A stretch of 64,000 nucleotides of DNA, taken from NCBI RefSeq assembly GCF_048263515.1, contig NZ_JBLXEC010000003.1, positions 124,001 to 188,000 of the forward strand, written 5' to 3'. Positions within the stretch are counted from its first letter, which is position 1. The number at the start of each line of letters is the position of its first letter. Source of the stretch: Marinovum sp048263515 (lineage in GTDB: Bacteria; Pseudomonadota; Alphaproteobacteria; Rhodobacterales; Rhodobacteraceae). Of this stretch, positions 29,776-39,118 are shown piece by piece. Position numbers and translations under genes: made by a program. The notes under the pieces are model-generated. The model saw nothing but the letters and a program-made list of their open reading frames with translations, had not been told where the DNA came from and did no database searches.

Positions 29776-29879
29776 CGGCTCTGACCCCTTCCATTCCTGT
29801 CTCTGGTGCATATCACGACAGGGTTGCGAAACAGGTCGCCCCCCCGTATCCCGGCGGAGAAACCAGCAAGGACAAGATC

Positions 29880-30593
29880 ATGCGACCGTCTGGACGGAAT
29901 TTAAGCGAAATGCGCGCCGTTTCAATCGAAACCGGTGTGACCAAACATGCAGAAGGCTCTTGCCTGATCAAGATCGGCGATACCCACGTGCTGTGCACCG
30001 CCACAATCGAGGACCGCGTGCCGCCCTTCATCAAGGGATCGGGCCTGGGCTGGGTGACGGCAGAATACGGCATGCTGCCGCGCGCCACCAACACCCGGAT
30101 GCGCCGCGAGGCCACCGCCGGCAAGCAAGGCGGCCGCACGGTTGAAATCCAGCGTCTGATCGGCCGTTCGCTGCGGGCCGGTGTCGACCGCGTAGCCCTT
30201 GGCGAACGCCAGATCACCGTCGACTGCGACGTGATCCAGGCCGATGGCGGCACCCGCTGCGCCTCGATCACCGGGGGCTGGGTTGCGCTGAAACTGGCGG
30301 TCAACAAGCTGATGAAGGTGGGCGACGTGGTTTCCGATCCGCTGGTCGATCCTGTGGCGGCGGTCAGCTGCGGCATCTACGCCGGCCAGCCGGTGCTCGA
30401 CCTCGACTACCCCGAGGACAGCGAAGCCGGCGTCGACGGCAACTTCATCATGCTGGGCAACAAGCAGCTGATCGAAGTGCAGATGTCGGCCGAAGGCTCG
30501 GTCTTCTCCCGCGATCAGATGAACGCGCTGATGGACCTCGCCGAAAAAGGTGTCGAGGAGCTTGCCGCCGCGCAGAAAGCAGCCGTGGCATGA
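29880..30593 (+). CDS. rph: Ribonuclease PH
   Basis: A 237-residue RNase PH. It opens with MRPSGRNLSEMRAVSIETG and carries RATNTRMRRE, the GRTVEIQRLIGRSLR phosphate-site region and the DCDVIQADGGTR motif. It trims tRNA 3' ends phosphorolytically. rdgB follows with an ATGA overlap, as in many proteobacteria. Confidence 0.97.
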   Translation: MRPSGRNLSEMRAVSIETGVTKHAEGSCLIKIGDTHVLCTATIEDRVPPFIKGSGLGWVTAEYGMLPRATNTRMRREATAGKQGGRTVEIQRLIGRSLRAGVDRVALGERQITVDCDVIQADGGTRCASITGGWVALKLAVNKLMKVGDVVSDPLVDPVAAVSCGIYAGQPVLDLDYPEDSEAGVDGNFIMLGNKQLIEVQMSAEGSVFSRDQMNALMDLAEKGVEELAAAQKAAVA

Positions 30594-31201
30594 GCCGGAA
30601 GTTCTCGGGCGACAAGCTGGTCATCGCGACCCACAACCAGGGCAAGCTGGATGAAATCCAGGCCCTGCTCGCGCCTTATGGCGTCGAGGTTGTGGGCGCC
30701 GCGGCCCTCGGGCTGGCCGAGCCCGAGGAAACCGAAACGACCTTTGTCGGCAATGCGCGGATCAAGGCGCATGCGGCGGCGCAGGCCACCGGCCTGCCCG
30801 CCCTTGCCGACGACAGCGGCATCGAGATCGACGCCCTGGGCAATGCGCCCGGCGTCTTTACCGCCGACTGGGCCGAAACGCCCAATGGCCGCGACTTCGA
30901 AATGGCGATGCGCCGCACCCACGAAGAGCTCGAGGCGGTGAACGCCCCGCACCCGCGGCTGGCGCGGTTCTGCTGCACCCTCGTTCTGGCCTGGCCTGAT
31001 GGTCATGACGAGGTTTTCCCCGGCGTGATGCCGGGCAAGGTGGTCTGGCCGATGCGCGGCGCGCAGGGCCATGGCTATGACCCGATCTTCGTACCCAAGG
31101 GCTACGAGATCACCTTTGGCGAGATGGATCGCTGGGAAAAGAACAAGATTTCCCACCGCGCCGATGCCTTCGCCAAGCTGGTGGCCGGCTGCTTTGACTG
31201 A
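30590..31201 (+). CDS. rdgB: XTP/dITP pyrophosphatase RdgB
   Basis: A 203-residue HAM1/RdgB enzyme with IATHNQGKLDEI near the N-terminus, the conserved LADDSGIEIDAL, and YDPIFVPKGYE near the C-terminus. It removes inosine- and xanthosine-type triphosphates from the nucleotide pool. The stop overlaps the hemW start by eight bases. Confidence 0.96.
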   Translation: MSRKFSGDKLVIATHNQGKLDEIQALLAPYGVEVVGAAALGLAEPEETETTFVGNARIKAHAAAQATGLPALADDSGIEIDALGNAPGVFTADWAETPNGRDFEMAMRRTHEELEAVNAPHPRLARFCCTLVLAWPDGHDEVFPGVMPGKVVWPMRGAQGHGYDPIFVPKGYEITFGEMDRWEKNKISHRADAFAKLVAGCFD

Positions 31202-32354
31202 GGACTGGCAGATCGGCGGCTTCGGGCTCTATGTCCACTGGCCGTTCTGCGAGGCCAAGTGCCCCTATTGCGACTTCAATTCCCACGTCGCCCGCCGCAT
31301 CGACCATGAGGCCTGGCGCACCGCCTATCTGAGCGAGATCGACCGCGTGGCCGCGGAAACACCGGGCCGCGTGCTGCGCTCGGTCTATTTCGGCGGCGGC
31401 ACACCGTCGCTGATGGAGGTCGAGACCGTCGAGGCGATCCTCGACCGCGTGGCACAGCGCTGGACGCTGGCGAACGACGTCGAGATCACGCTTGAAGCCA
31501 ACCCCTCATCCGTCGAGGCCGGTCGCTTTCGCGGCTATCGCGCCGCCGGGGTGAACCGCGTTTCTCTCGGCGTGCAGGCCCTGAACGACCCCGATCTCCG
31601 GCGGCTTGGCCGGCTGCATGACGTGGCCCAGGCCGAAGCCGCGATTGCCATCGCGCAGGACACCTTCGAGCGGATGTCGTTCGACCTGATCTATGCGCGG
31701 CAAGACCAGAGCCTGACCGATTGGGAGGCCGAGCTGCGCCGCGCCCTGTCGATGGGCGTCGATCACCTGTCGCTCTATCAACTGACGATCGAGGACGGCA
31801 CCGCCTTTGGCGACCGATTCAAGGCCGGCAAGCTGCGCGGCCTGCCGCAGGAAGAGCTCTCGGCCGATATGTATGCGCTGACGCAGGAGATTTGCGAGGC
31901 CGCGGGCCTGCCAGCCTACGAGGTGTCGAACCACGCGCGCGAAGACCGGCAATCCCGGCACAACCTGATCTACTGGCGCGGCGGCGATTATGCCGGCATC
32001 GGCCCCGGCGCTCATGGCCGGCTGACGCTGAACGGTCAACGCATCGCCACCGAGGCGCGCCGCAACCCGGGCGCCTGGCTTCTGGGTGTGTCGGAAGGCT
32101 CTGCAGAGTCACGTGATACGTTAACAACACCAGATATCGTGTTGGAATACATCATGATGGGGCTACGAACTGTCGAACCGCTCGATCTGGCGCGACTGAA
32201 GGCCCGGACCGGCGCCGAGATCGCGCCTGCCCGGTTGGCGCAGCTACAGGAAATGGGAATGATCGCCGTCGAAGGCGACATGATTTCGGTCACCCCGACG
32301 GGGCGACCGATCCTCAATGCGGTGATTTCAGAACTGATCCGCGACCTCGACTGA
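31194..32354 (+). CDS. hemW: Radical SAM heme chaperone HemW (HemN-like)
   Basis: A 386-residue protein from the TTG at 31194. The radical SAM cluster motif is C-x3-C-x2-C (Cys19, Cys23, Cys26 in FCEAKCPYCDF), followed by YFGGGTPSLM and NRVSLGVQAL. It lacks the N-terminal extension with the extra Cys of coproporphyrinogen oxidase HemN, so it is better called HemW. The start is in question: no ATG is available, and TTG leaves a normal-looking N-terminus. It converges with parB, three bases apart. Confidence 0.9.
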   Translation: MTEDWQIGGFGLYVHWPFCEAKCPYCDFNSHVARRIDHEAWRTAYLSEIDRVAAETPGRVLRSVYFGGGTPSLMEVETVEAILDRVAQRWTLANDVEITLEANPSSVEAGRFRGYRAAGVNRVSLGVQALNDPDLRRLGRLHDVAQAEAAIAIAQDTFERMSFDLIYARQDQSLTDWEAELRRALSMGVDHLSLYQLTIEDGTAFGDRFKAGKLRGLPQEELSADMYALTQEICEAAGLPAYEVSNHAREDRQSRHNLIYWRGGDYAGIGPGAHGRLTLNGQRIATEARRNPGAWLLGVSEGSAESRDTLTTPDIVLEYIMMGLRTVEPLDLARLKARTGAEIAPARLAQLQEMGMIAVEGDMISVTPTGRPILNAVISELIRDLD

Positions 32355-32357
32355 AGC

Positions 32358-33251
32358 TCAATCGCTGCCGAGACGACGGCAGAGATCGTCAAGCTGCTCC
32401 AGCGACGTATAATTCAGCACCAGCTTGCCGCCTTCGGTCCCTGCCTTGTGCTCGACCGAGACTTTCAGACCCAGCTGCGCCGAAAGATCGCCTTCCAGCG
32501 CGCGGGTGTCGGCATCCTTGCCTTTCGGCTCTGACAGGAAACTGGTGGTGGGCGTGGTCGCCTCTGGCGGCGTGACGCCCTGCTTTGCCAGCTTCTCGGT
32601 CTCGCGCACCGACAGCCCATGGGCCACAACGCGCTTCGCCAGGGTTACCGCATCCTCGCAGGTCACCAGTGCGCGGGCGTGGCCAGCGGAAATCTCGCCC
32701 TTCTGCAGCATCTCGCGCACTTCATCCGGCAGCGTAAGCAGACGCAGCAAGTTCGCGATATGACTGCGACTTTTGCCCAGAGCCTTGGCAAGCTTCTCCT
32801 GCGTATGGCCGAAGCGATCCATCAGCTGGCGAAAGCCCATCGCCTCTTCCACCGGGTTGAGATCGGCGCGCTGGATGTTTTCGATGATCGCGACTTCCAG
32901 CACTTCGGTGTCGGTGAATTCGCGGACGATTACCGGAACTTCGTGCAGCTGCGCCATCTGAGAGGCGCGCCAACGGCGCTCACCGGCAACGATCTCGTAA
33001 CCGTCGTCACCGCGCGGACGCACGATCAGCGGCTGGATCACGCCCTTTTCGGCAATCGAATTGGCCAGTTCCTGCAGCGCATCCTGGGTAAACTGCCGGC
33101 GCGGCTGGTCCGGGTTCGGGAAAATCCGCTCGACCGGAACAAAGCGATCAGCCCGTCGCGTCCCCTCGCCGGTCTCGTTTGCGGCCGGCTCGACATCCGC
33201 CATCAAGGCCGACAATCCGCGGCCGAGACCGCGACGTTTTTCCTGTTTCAT
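32358..33251 (-). CDS. parB: Chromosome partitioning protein ParB
   Basis: A 297-residue ParB. It has the CTP-binding ParB/Srx domain with IVAGERRWRASQMA, a helix-turn-helix region (HTQEKLAKALGKSRSHIANLL) that reads parS, and a C-terminal dimer domain. It slides from parS and is moved by ParA. It lies 11 bases after parA, and two parS sites are within 4 kb. Confidence 0.97.
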   Translation of the reverse strand: MKQEKRRGLGRGLSALMADVEPAANETGEGTRRADRFVPVERIFPNPDQPRRQFTQDALQELANSIAEKGVIQPLIVRPRGDDGYEIVAGERRWRASQMAQLHEVPVIVREFTDTEVLEVAIIENIQRADLNPVEEAMGFRQLMDRFGHTQEKLAKALGKSRSHIANLLRLLTLPDEVREMLQKGEISAGHARALVTCEDAVTLAKRVVAHGLSVRETEKLAKQGVTPPEATTPTTSFLSEPKGKDADTRALEGDLSAQLGLKVSVEHKAGTEGGKLVLNYTSLEQLDDLCRRLGSD

Positions 33252-33262
33252 CTGCTCTCCCC

Positions 33263-34072
33263 CTATGCAGCGCGGCGAGCGTTTTTACCCACCAGTTCTT
33301 GTGCCAAGGCGCGATAGGCCATCGCGCCCTTGGAGTTGGTATCATATTCCAGCACCGGCACCGAATAAGACGGCGCCTCGCTGACGCGGACATTGCGCGG
33401 GATCAGCGTCTGGAACACCAGATCGCCAAGGTTGTCGCGCGCATCCATCTCGACCTGCTGCGACAGGTTGTTGCGCGAGTCGTACATCGTCAGAACCACG
33501 CCCTCGATCCGCAGGTTGGGATTGGCGCTCTGGCGCACTTCGCGGATCGTCAGCATTAGCTGCGACAAGCCCTCGAGGGCAAAGAACTCGCTCTGCAGCG
33601 GCACCAGCACGGAATGCGCCGCGACCATGGCGTTGACGGTCAGCAGGTTCAGCGATGGCGGGCAGTCGATCAGGACGAAATCGAAGCCGAAGGAATCGAT
33701 CGAGGTCTGGCGCAGGGCGTCATGCAGCAGGAAGCTGCGTTTTTCGTTGGAAATCAGCTCGATATCCGCCGAAGAGAGGTCGACCGTGGCCGGAATGATC
33801 GCAAGCTTATCGACTGCCGTGGGCTTGATCGCCTCGGCCAGAGAGACATCCTCGAGCAGCAATTCATAGGTCGTCAGGTCGCGATCCTGAGGTACCACAC
33901 CCATGCCGGTGGACGCGTTGCCCTGCGGATCGAGGTCAACGATCAGCACTTCGTAGCCCTGCTCCGCCAGGGCGGCGCCGAGGTTGATCGTCGTGGTCGT
34001 CTTGCCGACGCCCCCCTTCTGGTTGGCGATGGCGATGATTTTCGGGCCGACGGGGCGGATCGGATCAGACAC
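33263..34072 (-). CDS. parA: Chromosome partitioning ATPase ParA (Soj)
   Basis: A 269-residue Walker-type ATPase with the deviant P-loop KGGVGKTT at residues 19-26, LDPQGNASTG and the VLIDCPPSLNLLT Walker B region. The start is GTG at 34072, eight bases inside the end of rsmG. Together with ParB it segregates the origin region. Confidence 0.97.
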   Translation of the reverse strand: MSDPIRPVGPKIIAIANQKGGVGKTTTTINLGAALAEQGYEVLIVDLDPQGNASTGMGVVPQDRDLTTYELLLEDVSLAEAIKPTAVDKLAIIPATVDLSSADIELISNEKRSFLLHDALRQTSIDSFGFDFVLIDCPPSLNLLTVNAMVAAHSVLVPLQSEFFALEGLSQLMLTIREVRQSANPNLRIEGVVLTMYDSRNNLSQQVEMDARDNLGDLVFQTLIPRNVRVSEAPSYSVPVLEYDTNSKGAMAYRALAQELVGKNARRAA

Positions 34073-34676
34073 GGGAAATCTCTCTTATGCGTAGGATGAC
34101 AGCGCCTTCTTGGGTACAGCTTTTAATCGCCTCCCACGAAAATTGGAATGACTTCCGGGCTTCGGCGACTTCGTTTTCCCAAGTGATGCCTTTGGGCAAG
34201 AGCGCGGTTCCGGTCGGCGCCAGATGCCGTTCGGCGAATTCGAGGAGCTTTGGCAAGGAGGCGAGCGCTCGGGCGGAGAGGATCGCGGCATTCTGAGGCT
34301 CGGCGGCCTCGATGCGTTCTGCGATGACTGTGCCCGGGCTCTCGGTTTCGCGCAGGACTGTGCGCAAAAAGGCCGCCTTGCGTTGATCTGACTCGATCAA
34401 GACCAATGGCAAGAGCTCTTCGGACCGCAAAAGCGCGATAACGAGGCCAGGAAGCCCGCCGCCCGAACCGAGATCGACCCAGGAGCCTGTCAGCCCGACC
34501 GCTGCCTCGCGCAGTTGGAGGGAATCACGAATGTGGCGTTCCCAGACGTCTTCGAGCGTGGCCTTGGAGACCAGGTTGATCTTCGGAGACCACTTTTGGA
34601 GAAGCGCGACATAAATTTCGAGCCGCTCGAATGTTTCACGTGAAACATTCAGCGCTGACGCTGAGGGCTGACTCAT
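34065..34676 (-). CDS. rsmG: 16S rRNA m7G527 methyltransferase RsmG (GidB)
   Basis: A 203-residue RsmG with the SAM site VDLGSGGGLPGLVIA. It methylates G527 of 16S rRNA. A complete parS palindrome is embedded in codons 9-16 (LNVSRETF), so the N-terminal sequence is constrained by the DNA site. It overlaps mnmG by four bases. Confidence 0.95.
   Translation of the reverse strand: MSQPSASALNVSRETFERLEIYVALLQKWSPKINLVSKATLEDVWERHIRDSLQLREAAVGLTGSWVDLGSGGGLPGLVIALLRSEELLPLVLIESDQRKAAFLRTVLRETESPGTVIAERIEAAEPQNAAILSARALASLPKLLEFAERHLAPTGTALLPKGITWENEVAEARKSFQFSWEAIKSCTQEGAVILRIREISRV
34629..34650. promoter_or_regulatory. parS centromere site 1 (inside rsmG)
   Basis: The 16-mer TGTTTCACGTGAAACA at 34632-34647 is the exact universal parS sequence, and the palindrome extends to a perfect 22 bp (34629-34650). 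ParB loads here. It lies in codons 9-16 of rsmG, 0.6 kb from parA and about 5 kb from the presumed origin. Confidence 0.95.
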
Positions 34677-36535
34677 GCGGACCTGCGCTGATCGAGCTTG
34701 CGAATACGCGACAGCAGAAGCGTCAGCGCTGCCGGAGTCATCCCTTCGACCCGGGAGGCATGCAGGATATTCTCGGGATTGGCCGACTTCAGCTTGGTCT
34801 TGAGCTCATTTGACAGGCCTTCAATGCCGTCGTAATCGAAATCTGCAGGAATTTGCAGGCTCTCGTCGCGTTTCAGTGCGTCGACATCGCGGCGCTGTCT
34901 TTCGACATAATTGGCATATAGAGCGTCACGCGACAGCTGGATCGCAATATCTGGCTCCACCTCCGACAGCTCCGGCAGCAGTGCCTCCAGCTGTGCCAAG
35001 GTAACATCCGGAAAGGCCAGAAGTTGAAAGCCGGTGCGGCGCGCGCCGTCGTTGGTCAGCGTGATGCCAGCTTCAGCGGCCTGGCGCGGTGTGAAGGTGG
35101 TTGATTGCAACAGATCGAGACCTGCTGACAGTTTCTCGCGCTTGGCCTCGAAGGCCTCTCGACGCGCCTGCCCGACGCAACCGATCTCCAGCCCGAGCGG
35201 GGTGAGACGCTGGTCTGCGTTGTCAGCCCGAAGCGACAGGCGGAACTCGGCGCGCGAAGTGAACATCCGGTAGGGCTCGGAGACGCCGCGGGTGATCAGA
35301 TCGTCGACCATGACGCCGATGTAGCTCTCGGAGCGGCTGAAGAACACCGGATCGCGACCGAGTGCAAAGGCCGCGGCGTTGAGCCCAGCGACGAGACCTT
35401 GCGCGGCGGCCTCTTCATAACCTGTGGTGCCGTTGATCTGGCCGGCGAGGAAGAAGCCTTCCACACCTTTCAGGCCGAGACGTGAGTTCAGCGCACGCGG
35501 ATCAATGTAGTCGTATTCGATGGCGTAGCCCGGCTGCAGGATTTTCACATCCTCGAGGCCGGCGATCGAACGGACGTAGGCCTCCTGCACATCTTCCGGC
35601 AAGCTGGTCGAAATGCCGTTCGGATAGACCGTCTCGCTGTCGAGACCCTCGGGCTCGAGGAAAATCTGGTGGCTCTCCTTGTCGGCGAAGCGCACGATCT
35701 TGTCTTCGATCGAGGGGCAATAGCGCGGGCCGATGCCGTCGATATGGCCGCCGTACATCGCGGAGCGGTCGAGATTGTCTCGAATGATCTCATGGGTTCG
35801 CGGATTGGTGTGGGTGATGCCGCAGGAGACCTGCTTGAGGTATGGTGCCTCGGACAGGAACGAGAACAGCACGGGCTCGTCATCGCCCGGCTGGCTCTCG
35901 AGGTGGTCCCACTTGATGGTCTTGGTGTCGAGCCGCGGCGGCGTGCCGGTTTTCAGACGACCTATCGGCAGGTCCATGGCGTAGAGACGCTCGGCCAACT
36001 TGTTGGAAGCTTCGTCACCCATGCGGCCACCGGAATAGGAGACGTCGCCTATGTGGATGACGCCGCGCAGGAAGGTGCCTGTGGTCAGGATGACCGCCTT
36101 GGCGGAAATCTCGCTGCCGTCGGCGAGGACGACACCCTGGATGGTCTCGCCGGTCATCCGGAGATCGGTGACCTCGCCTTCGATGATTTCGAGGCCCTCG
36201 CAGGCTTGCATCTCGGCCAGCATGGACTCGCGATAGACCTTGCGGTCGACCTGGGCGCGCGGGCCTTGGACGGCTGGACCTTTGCGGCGATTGAGCAAGC
36301 GGAACTGGATGCCGGCACGGTCTGCAATCCGGCCGATGACGCCATCAAGCGCGTCGACCTCGCGGACGAGGTGCCCCTTCCCCAGCCCGCCGACCGCGGG
36401 GTTGCAGGACAGCACGCCGATCCCCTCGAGCTTGAGGGTCACGAGAGCGGTTTTCGCCCCCATTCGCGCCGCGGCATGGGCCGCGTCACAACCGGCGTGG
36501 CCGCCGCCAACAACGATGACGTCAAAATGTTTCAC
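34673..36535 (-). CDS. mnmG: tRNA uridine modification enzyme MnmG (GidA)
   Basis: A 620-residue protein taken from the GTG at 36535 (MKHFDVIVVGGGHAG), because AGGAG at 36544-36548 sits eight bases before it. A GTG three codons upstream (36544) is the alternative. It has the FAD dinucleotide fold GGGHAG, GVLSCNPAVGGLGKGHLVRE and a helical C-terminus. With MnmE it makes cmnm5U34 in tRNAs. The preferred start codon is the centre of a parS site. Confidence 0.96.
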   Translation of the reverse strand: MKHFDVIVVGGGHAGCDAAHAAARMGAKTALVTLKLEGIGVLSCNPAVGGLGKGHLVREVDALDGVIGRIADRAGIQFRLLNRRKGPAVQGPRAQVDRKVYRESMLAEMQACEGLEIIEGEVTDLRMTGETIQGVVLADGSEISAKAVILTTGTFLRGVIHIGDVSYSGGRMGDEASNKLAERLYAMDLPIGRLKTGTPPRLDTKTIKWDHLESQPGDDEPVLFSFLSEAPYLKQVSCGITHTNPRTHEIIRDNLDRSAMYGGHIDGIGPRYCPSIEDKIVRFADKESHQIFLEPEGLDSETVYPNGISTSLPEDVQEAYVRSIAGLEDVKILQPGYAIEYDYIDPRALNSRLGLKGVEGFFLAGQINGTTGYEEAAAQGLVAGLNAAAFALGRDPVFFSRSESYIGVMVDDLITRGVSEPYRMFTSRAEFRLSLRADNADQRLTPLGLEIGCVGQARREAFEAKREKLSAGLDLLQSTTFTPRQAAEAGITLTNDGARRTGFQLLAFPDVTLAQLEALLPELSEVEPDIAIQLSRDALYANYVERQRRDVDALKRDESLQIPADFDYDGIEGLSNELKTKLKSANPENILHASRVEGMTPAALTLLLSRIRKLDQRRSA

Positions 36536-36543
36536 GTGAAACA
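36528..36543. promoter_or_regulatory. parS centromere site 2 (on the mnmG start codon)
   Basis: TGTTTCACGTGAAACA at 36528-36543 is a second exact parS. It abuts the AGGAG of mnmG (36544-36548), and its central GTG (minus strand, 36535-36533) is the likely mnmG start codon. It is 1.9 kb from parS site 1. Confidence 0.95.
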
Positions 36544-36546
36544 CTC

Positions 36547-37833
36547 CTATTTACCGACGCAGAACCGCGAGAAGATTTCGTCAAGCAGGTCTTCAACGTC
36601 GACCTTGCCCAACAGGCTCCCCAGCGCTCGAATCGCGATGCGCAATTCTTCTGCTGCTATATCATAGCCATCCGGGCCATTTCGAACCCAATCCTTCGAC
36701 ACCGACAGATGAGCGAGGGCGCGCTCCATCCCCTGCCGATGCCGCAGATGCGTGGCGAGACCGGCCTCGGCGCTACGTTCTGTCAACACCGAAGCAATCC
36801 GATCCACAAGATGATCCAGGCCCTCACCAGACTTGGCGGAAATGGAGAACTCACCCACTTGATGTAGATCCGCCTTGGAGTAGGCCAGCACATCTCCGGG
36901 ACACACCTCTAGCTCAGGCTGATCCCCGGGCGCCAGCAGGAAAACCCGCAGATCGGCGGCTTCTGCCCTGCCCCGCGCGAGCGCAACGCCAAGCGCTTCG
37001 ATCTGGTCCTCGGTCTCGCGCAGACCGGCGGTGTCGAGCAAGGTGACCGGCAGGCCGCGCAGGTCCATCCGGACCTCGATCACGTCGCGGGTGGTGCCGG
37101 CGATTTCGGATGTGATCGCGGCGGCGCGCCCGGCCAGGGCATTCAACAGGGTCGACTTGCCGACGTTGGGCTTGCCGACGATGGCGACCTCGAAGCCGCT
37201 GCGGATGCGTTCGGAAACCGCGACGCCGGCAACCTGCCGCGAAATGCTCTCCTCGACGCGTGCCAGCAAATCGTTCACTTCCGGCGAGACGTCGACCGGC
37301 ACCTCTTCGTCGGCGAAATCGATCACCGCTTCGAGCAGCGCCGCTGCCCGCACCAGGTCTTCGCGCCAGGTCGCGACAAGCTTTCCTAGATCGCCGGACA
37401 GGACGCGCAGGGCCTGGCGCCGCTGCGCCTCGGTCTCGGCGTCGATCAGATCGGCGAGGCCTTCGGTCTGCGCCAGGTCGAGGCATTCGTTCTCGAAGGC
37501 GCGACGGGTAAATTCCCCCGCCTCGGCCAGCCGCACGTCTTCCATCTGGCCAAGGTCGGCCAGAACCTTGCGCACCACGGCGACGGAGCCGTGCACCTGC
37601 AGCTCGACAACATCCTCGCCGGTAAAGCTCGCGCCTTCGGCAAAGCAGAGCACCAGCGCCTCGTCGATCCGGGTGCCGGCGGCATCCTTGAGCAGCCGCA
37701 GCCCGGCCTGACGCACCGGCGGCAAGGTGCCACAAAGCGAACGGCCCGCGGCGAATGCCTGCGGGCCGGAAATCCGAATGACCGAAACACCGGCCTTCCC
37801 CTGGGCGGATGCCAGGGCAAAGATCGTGTCCAT
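36547..37833 (-). CDS. mnmE: tRNA modification GTPase MnmE (TrmE)
   Basis: A 428-residue MnmE. The N-terminal folate-binding domain starts with MDTIFALASAQGKAGVSVIR, the GTPase domain has GKPNVGKST and DTAGLRETED, and the C-terminus is the family signature FCVGK with the catalytic Cys425. It is partner of MnmG, whose gene follows closely. rho lies 13 bases upstream. Confidence 0.97.
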   Translation of the reverse strand: MDTIFALASAQGKAGVSVIRISGPQAFAAGRSLCGTLPPVRQAGLRLLKDAAGTRIDEALVLCFAEGASFTGEDVVELQVHGSVAVVRKVLADLGQMEDVRLAEAGEFTRRAFENECLDLAQTEGLADLIDAETEAQRRQALRVLSGDLGKLVATWREDLVRAAALLEAVIDFADEEVPVDVSPEVNDLLARVEESISRQVAGVAVSERIRSGFEVAIVGKPNVGKSTLLNALAGRAAAITSEIAGTTRDVIEVRMDLRGLPVTLLDTAGLRETEDQIEALGVALARGRAEAADLRVFLLAPGDQPELEVCPGDVLAYSKADLHQVGEFSISAKSGEGLDHLVDRIASVLTERSAEAGLATHLRHRQGMERALAHLSVSKDWVRNGPDGYDIAAEELRIAIRALGSLLGKVDVEDLLDEIFSRFCVGK

Positions 37834-37846
37834 ATCTGCCTCCGGG

Positions 37847-39118
37847 TCAGGTGTTCATGGAATCGAAGAATTCCGAGTTGGTCTTGGTCTGCTTCAGCTT
37901 CGACAGCAGGAACTCCACCGCATCGGTCGTGCCCATCGGGTTGAGAATACGCCGCAGGACAAAGGTTTTCTGCAGGTCGAGCTTCTCGATCAGCAGGTCC
38001 TCTTTCCGGGTGCCGGATTTCAGGATGTCGATCGCCGGGAAAACGCGCTTGTCTGCCACCTTGCGATCGAGCACGATCTCGCAGTTGCCGGTGCCCTTGA
38101 ATTCTTCGAAGATCACCTCGTCCATGCGGCTGCCGGTGTCGATCAGCGCGGTCGAGATGATGGTGAGCGAGCCGCCCTCTTCGATGTTCCGGGCCGCACC
38201 GAAGAAGCGCTTCGGCCGTTGCAGAGCATTCGCGTCGACACCACCGGTCAGAACCTTGCCCGACGACGGCACCACGGTGTTGAAGGCGCGGCCGAGGCGG
38301 GTGATGGAATCGAGCAGGATCACCACGTCGCGCTTGTGTTCGACCAGGCGCTTGGCCTTTTCGATCACCATTTCCGAGACAGCCACGTGACGCGCGGCGG
38401 GTTCGTCGAAGGTCGAGGAGATCACCTCGCCCTTCACGCTCCGCTGCATGTCGGTCACCTCTTCCGGGCGCTCGTCGATCAGCAGGACGATCAGGTAGCA
38501 TTCCGGGTGGTTGGTTTCGATCGAATGGGCGATGTTCTGCAGCAGAACGGTCTTGCCGGTCCGCGGCGGCGCCACGATCAGCGCCCGCTGGCCCTTGCCG
38601 ATGGGCGCGACCAGGTCGATCACCCGCGCAGAGCGGTCCTTGATCGTCGGATCCTCGATTTCCATCTTCAGCCGCTCGTCGGGATAGAGCGGTGTCAGGT
38701 TGTCGAAGGCGATCTTGTGCTTGGCGCGTTCCGGATCCTGGAAGTTGATCGCGGTGACATTCACCAACGCGAAATAGCGTTCATTGTCGTCGGGGGCGCA
38801 GATCTCGCCCTCGATGGTGTCGCCGGTGCGCAGAGAGAATTTGCGGATCATCGTTGGCGAGACATAGATATCGTCCGGGCCCGGCAGATAGTTCGCCTCG
38901 GGCGAACGCAGGAAGCCGAAGCCGTCCTGCAGCACTTCGAGCACACCGTCGCCTGACACCTTCCAGCCCTCGTCCGCGCGTTCGCGCAGGATCTGGAACA
39001 TGATCTCGCCCTTGCGCATCGTTGAGGCGTTCTCGATCTCGAGCTCCTCGGCCATGGCCAGGAGGTCTTTGGGGCTTTTCGCCTTGAGGTCGGCAAGGTT
39101 CAGGTGGTCTTCTGTCAT
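37847..39118 (-). CDS. rho: Transcription termination factor Rho
   Basis: A 423-residue Rho from the ATG at 39118. It shows the N-terminal SAP-like helices (LNLADLKAKSPKDLL), the RNA-binding cold-shock-like domain (DGFGFLRSPEANYL) and the ATPase P-loop APPRTGKTVLL. It is the first gene of the leftward block that points away from the presumed origin. Confidence 0.97.
   Translation of the reverse strand: MTEDHLNLADLKAKSPKDLLAMAEELEIENASTMRKGEIMFQILRERADEGWKVSGDGVLEVLQDGFGFLRSPEANYLPGPDDIYVSPTMIRKFSLRTGDTIEGEICAPDDNERYFALVNVTAINFQDPERAKHKIAFDNLTPLYPDERLKMEIEDPTIKDRSARVIDLVAPIGKGQRALIVAPPRTGKTVLLQNIAHSIETNHPECYLIVLLIDERPEEVTDMQRSVKGEVISSTFDEPAARHVAVSEMVIEKAKRLVEHKRDVVILLDSITRLGRAFNTVVPSSGKVLTGGVDANALQRPKRFFGAARNIEEGGSLTIISTALIDTGSRMDEVIFEEFKGTGNCEIVLDRKVADKRVFPAIDILKSGTRKEDLLIEKLDLQKTFVLRRILNPMGTTDAVEFLLSKLKQTKTNSEFFDSMNT

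Noticed and set aside
29824..29849. Sigma-32-like pair TTGCGA...CCCCGTAT before rph
   Set aside because: The -35 lacks CTTGAA, the spacing is short, and rph is not a heat-shock gene; probably chance.
29776..29879. CIRCE element before hrcA
   Set aside because: No TTAGCACTC-N9-GAGTGCTAA-like repeat was found in the hrcA-rph region.
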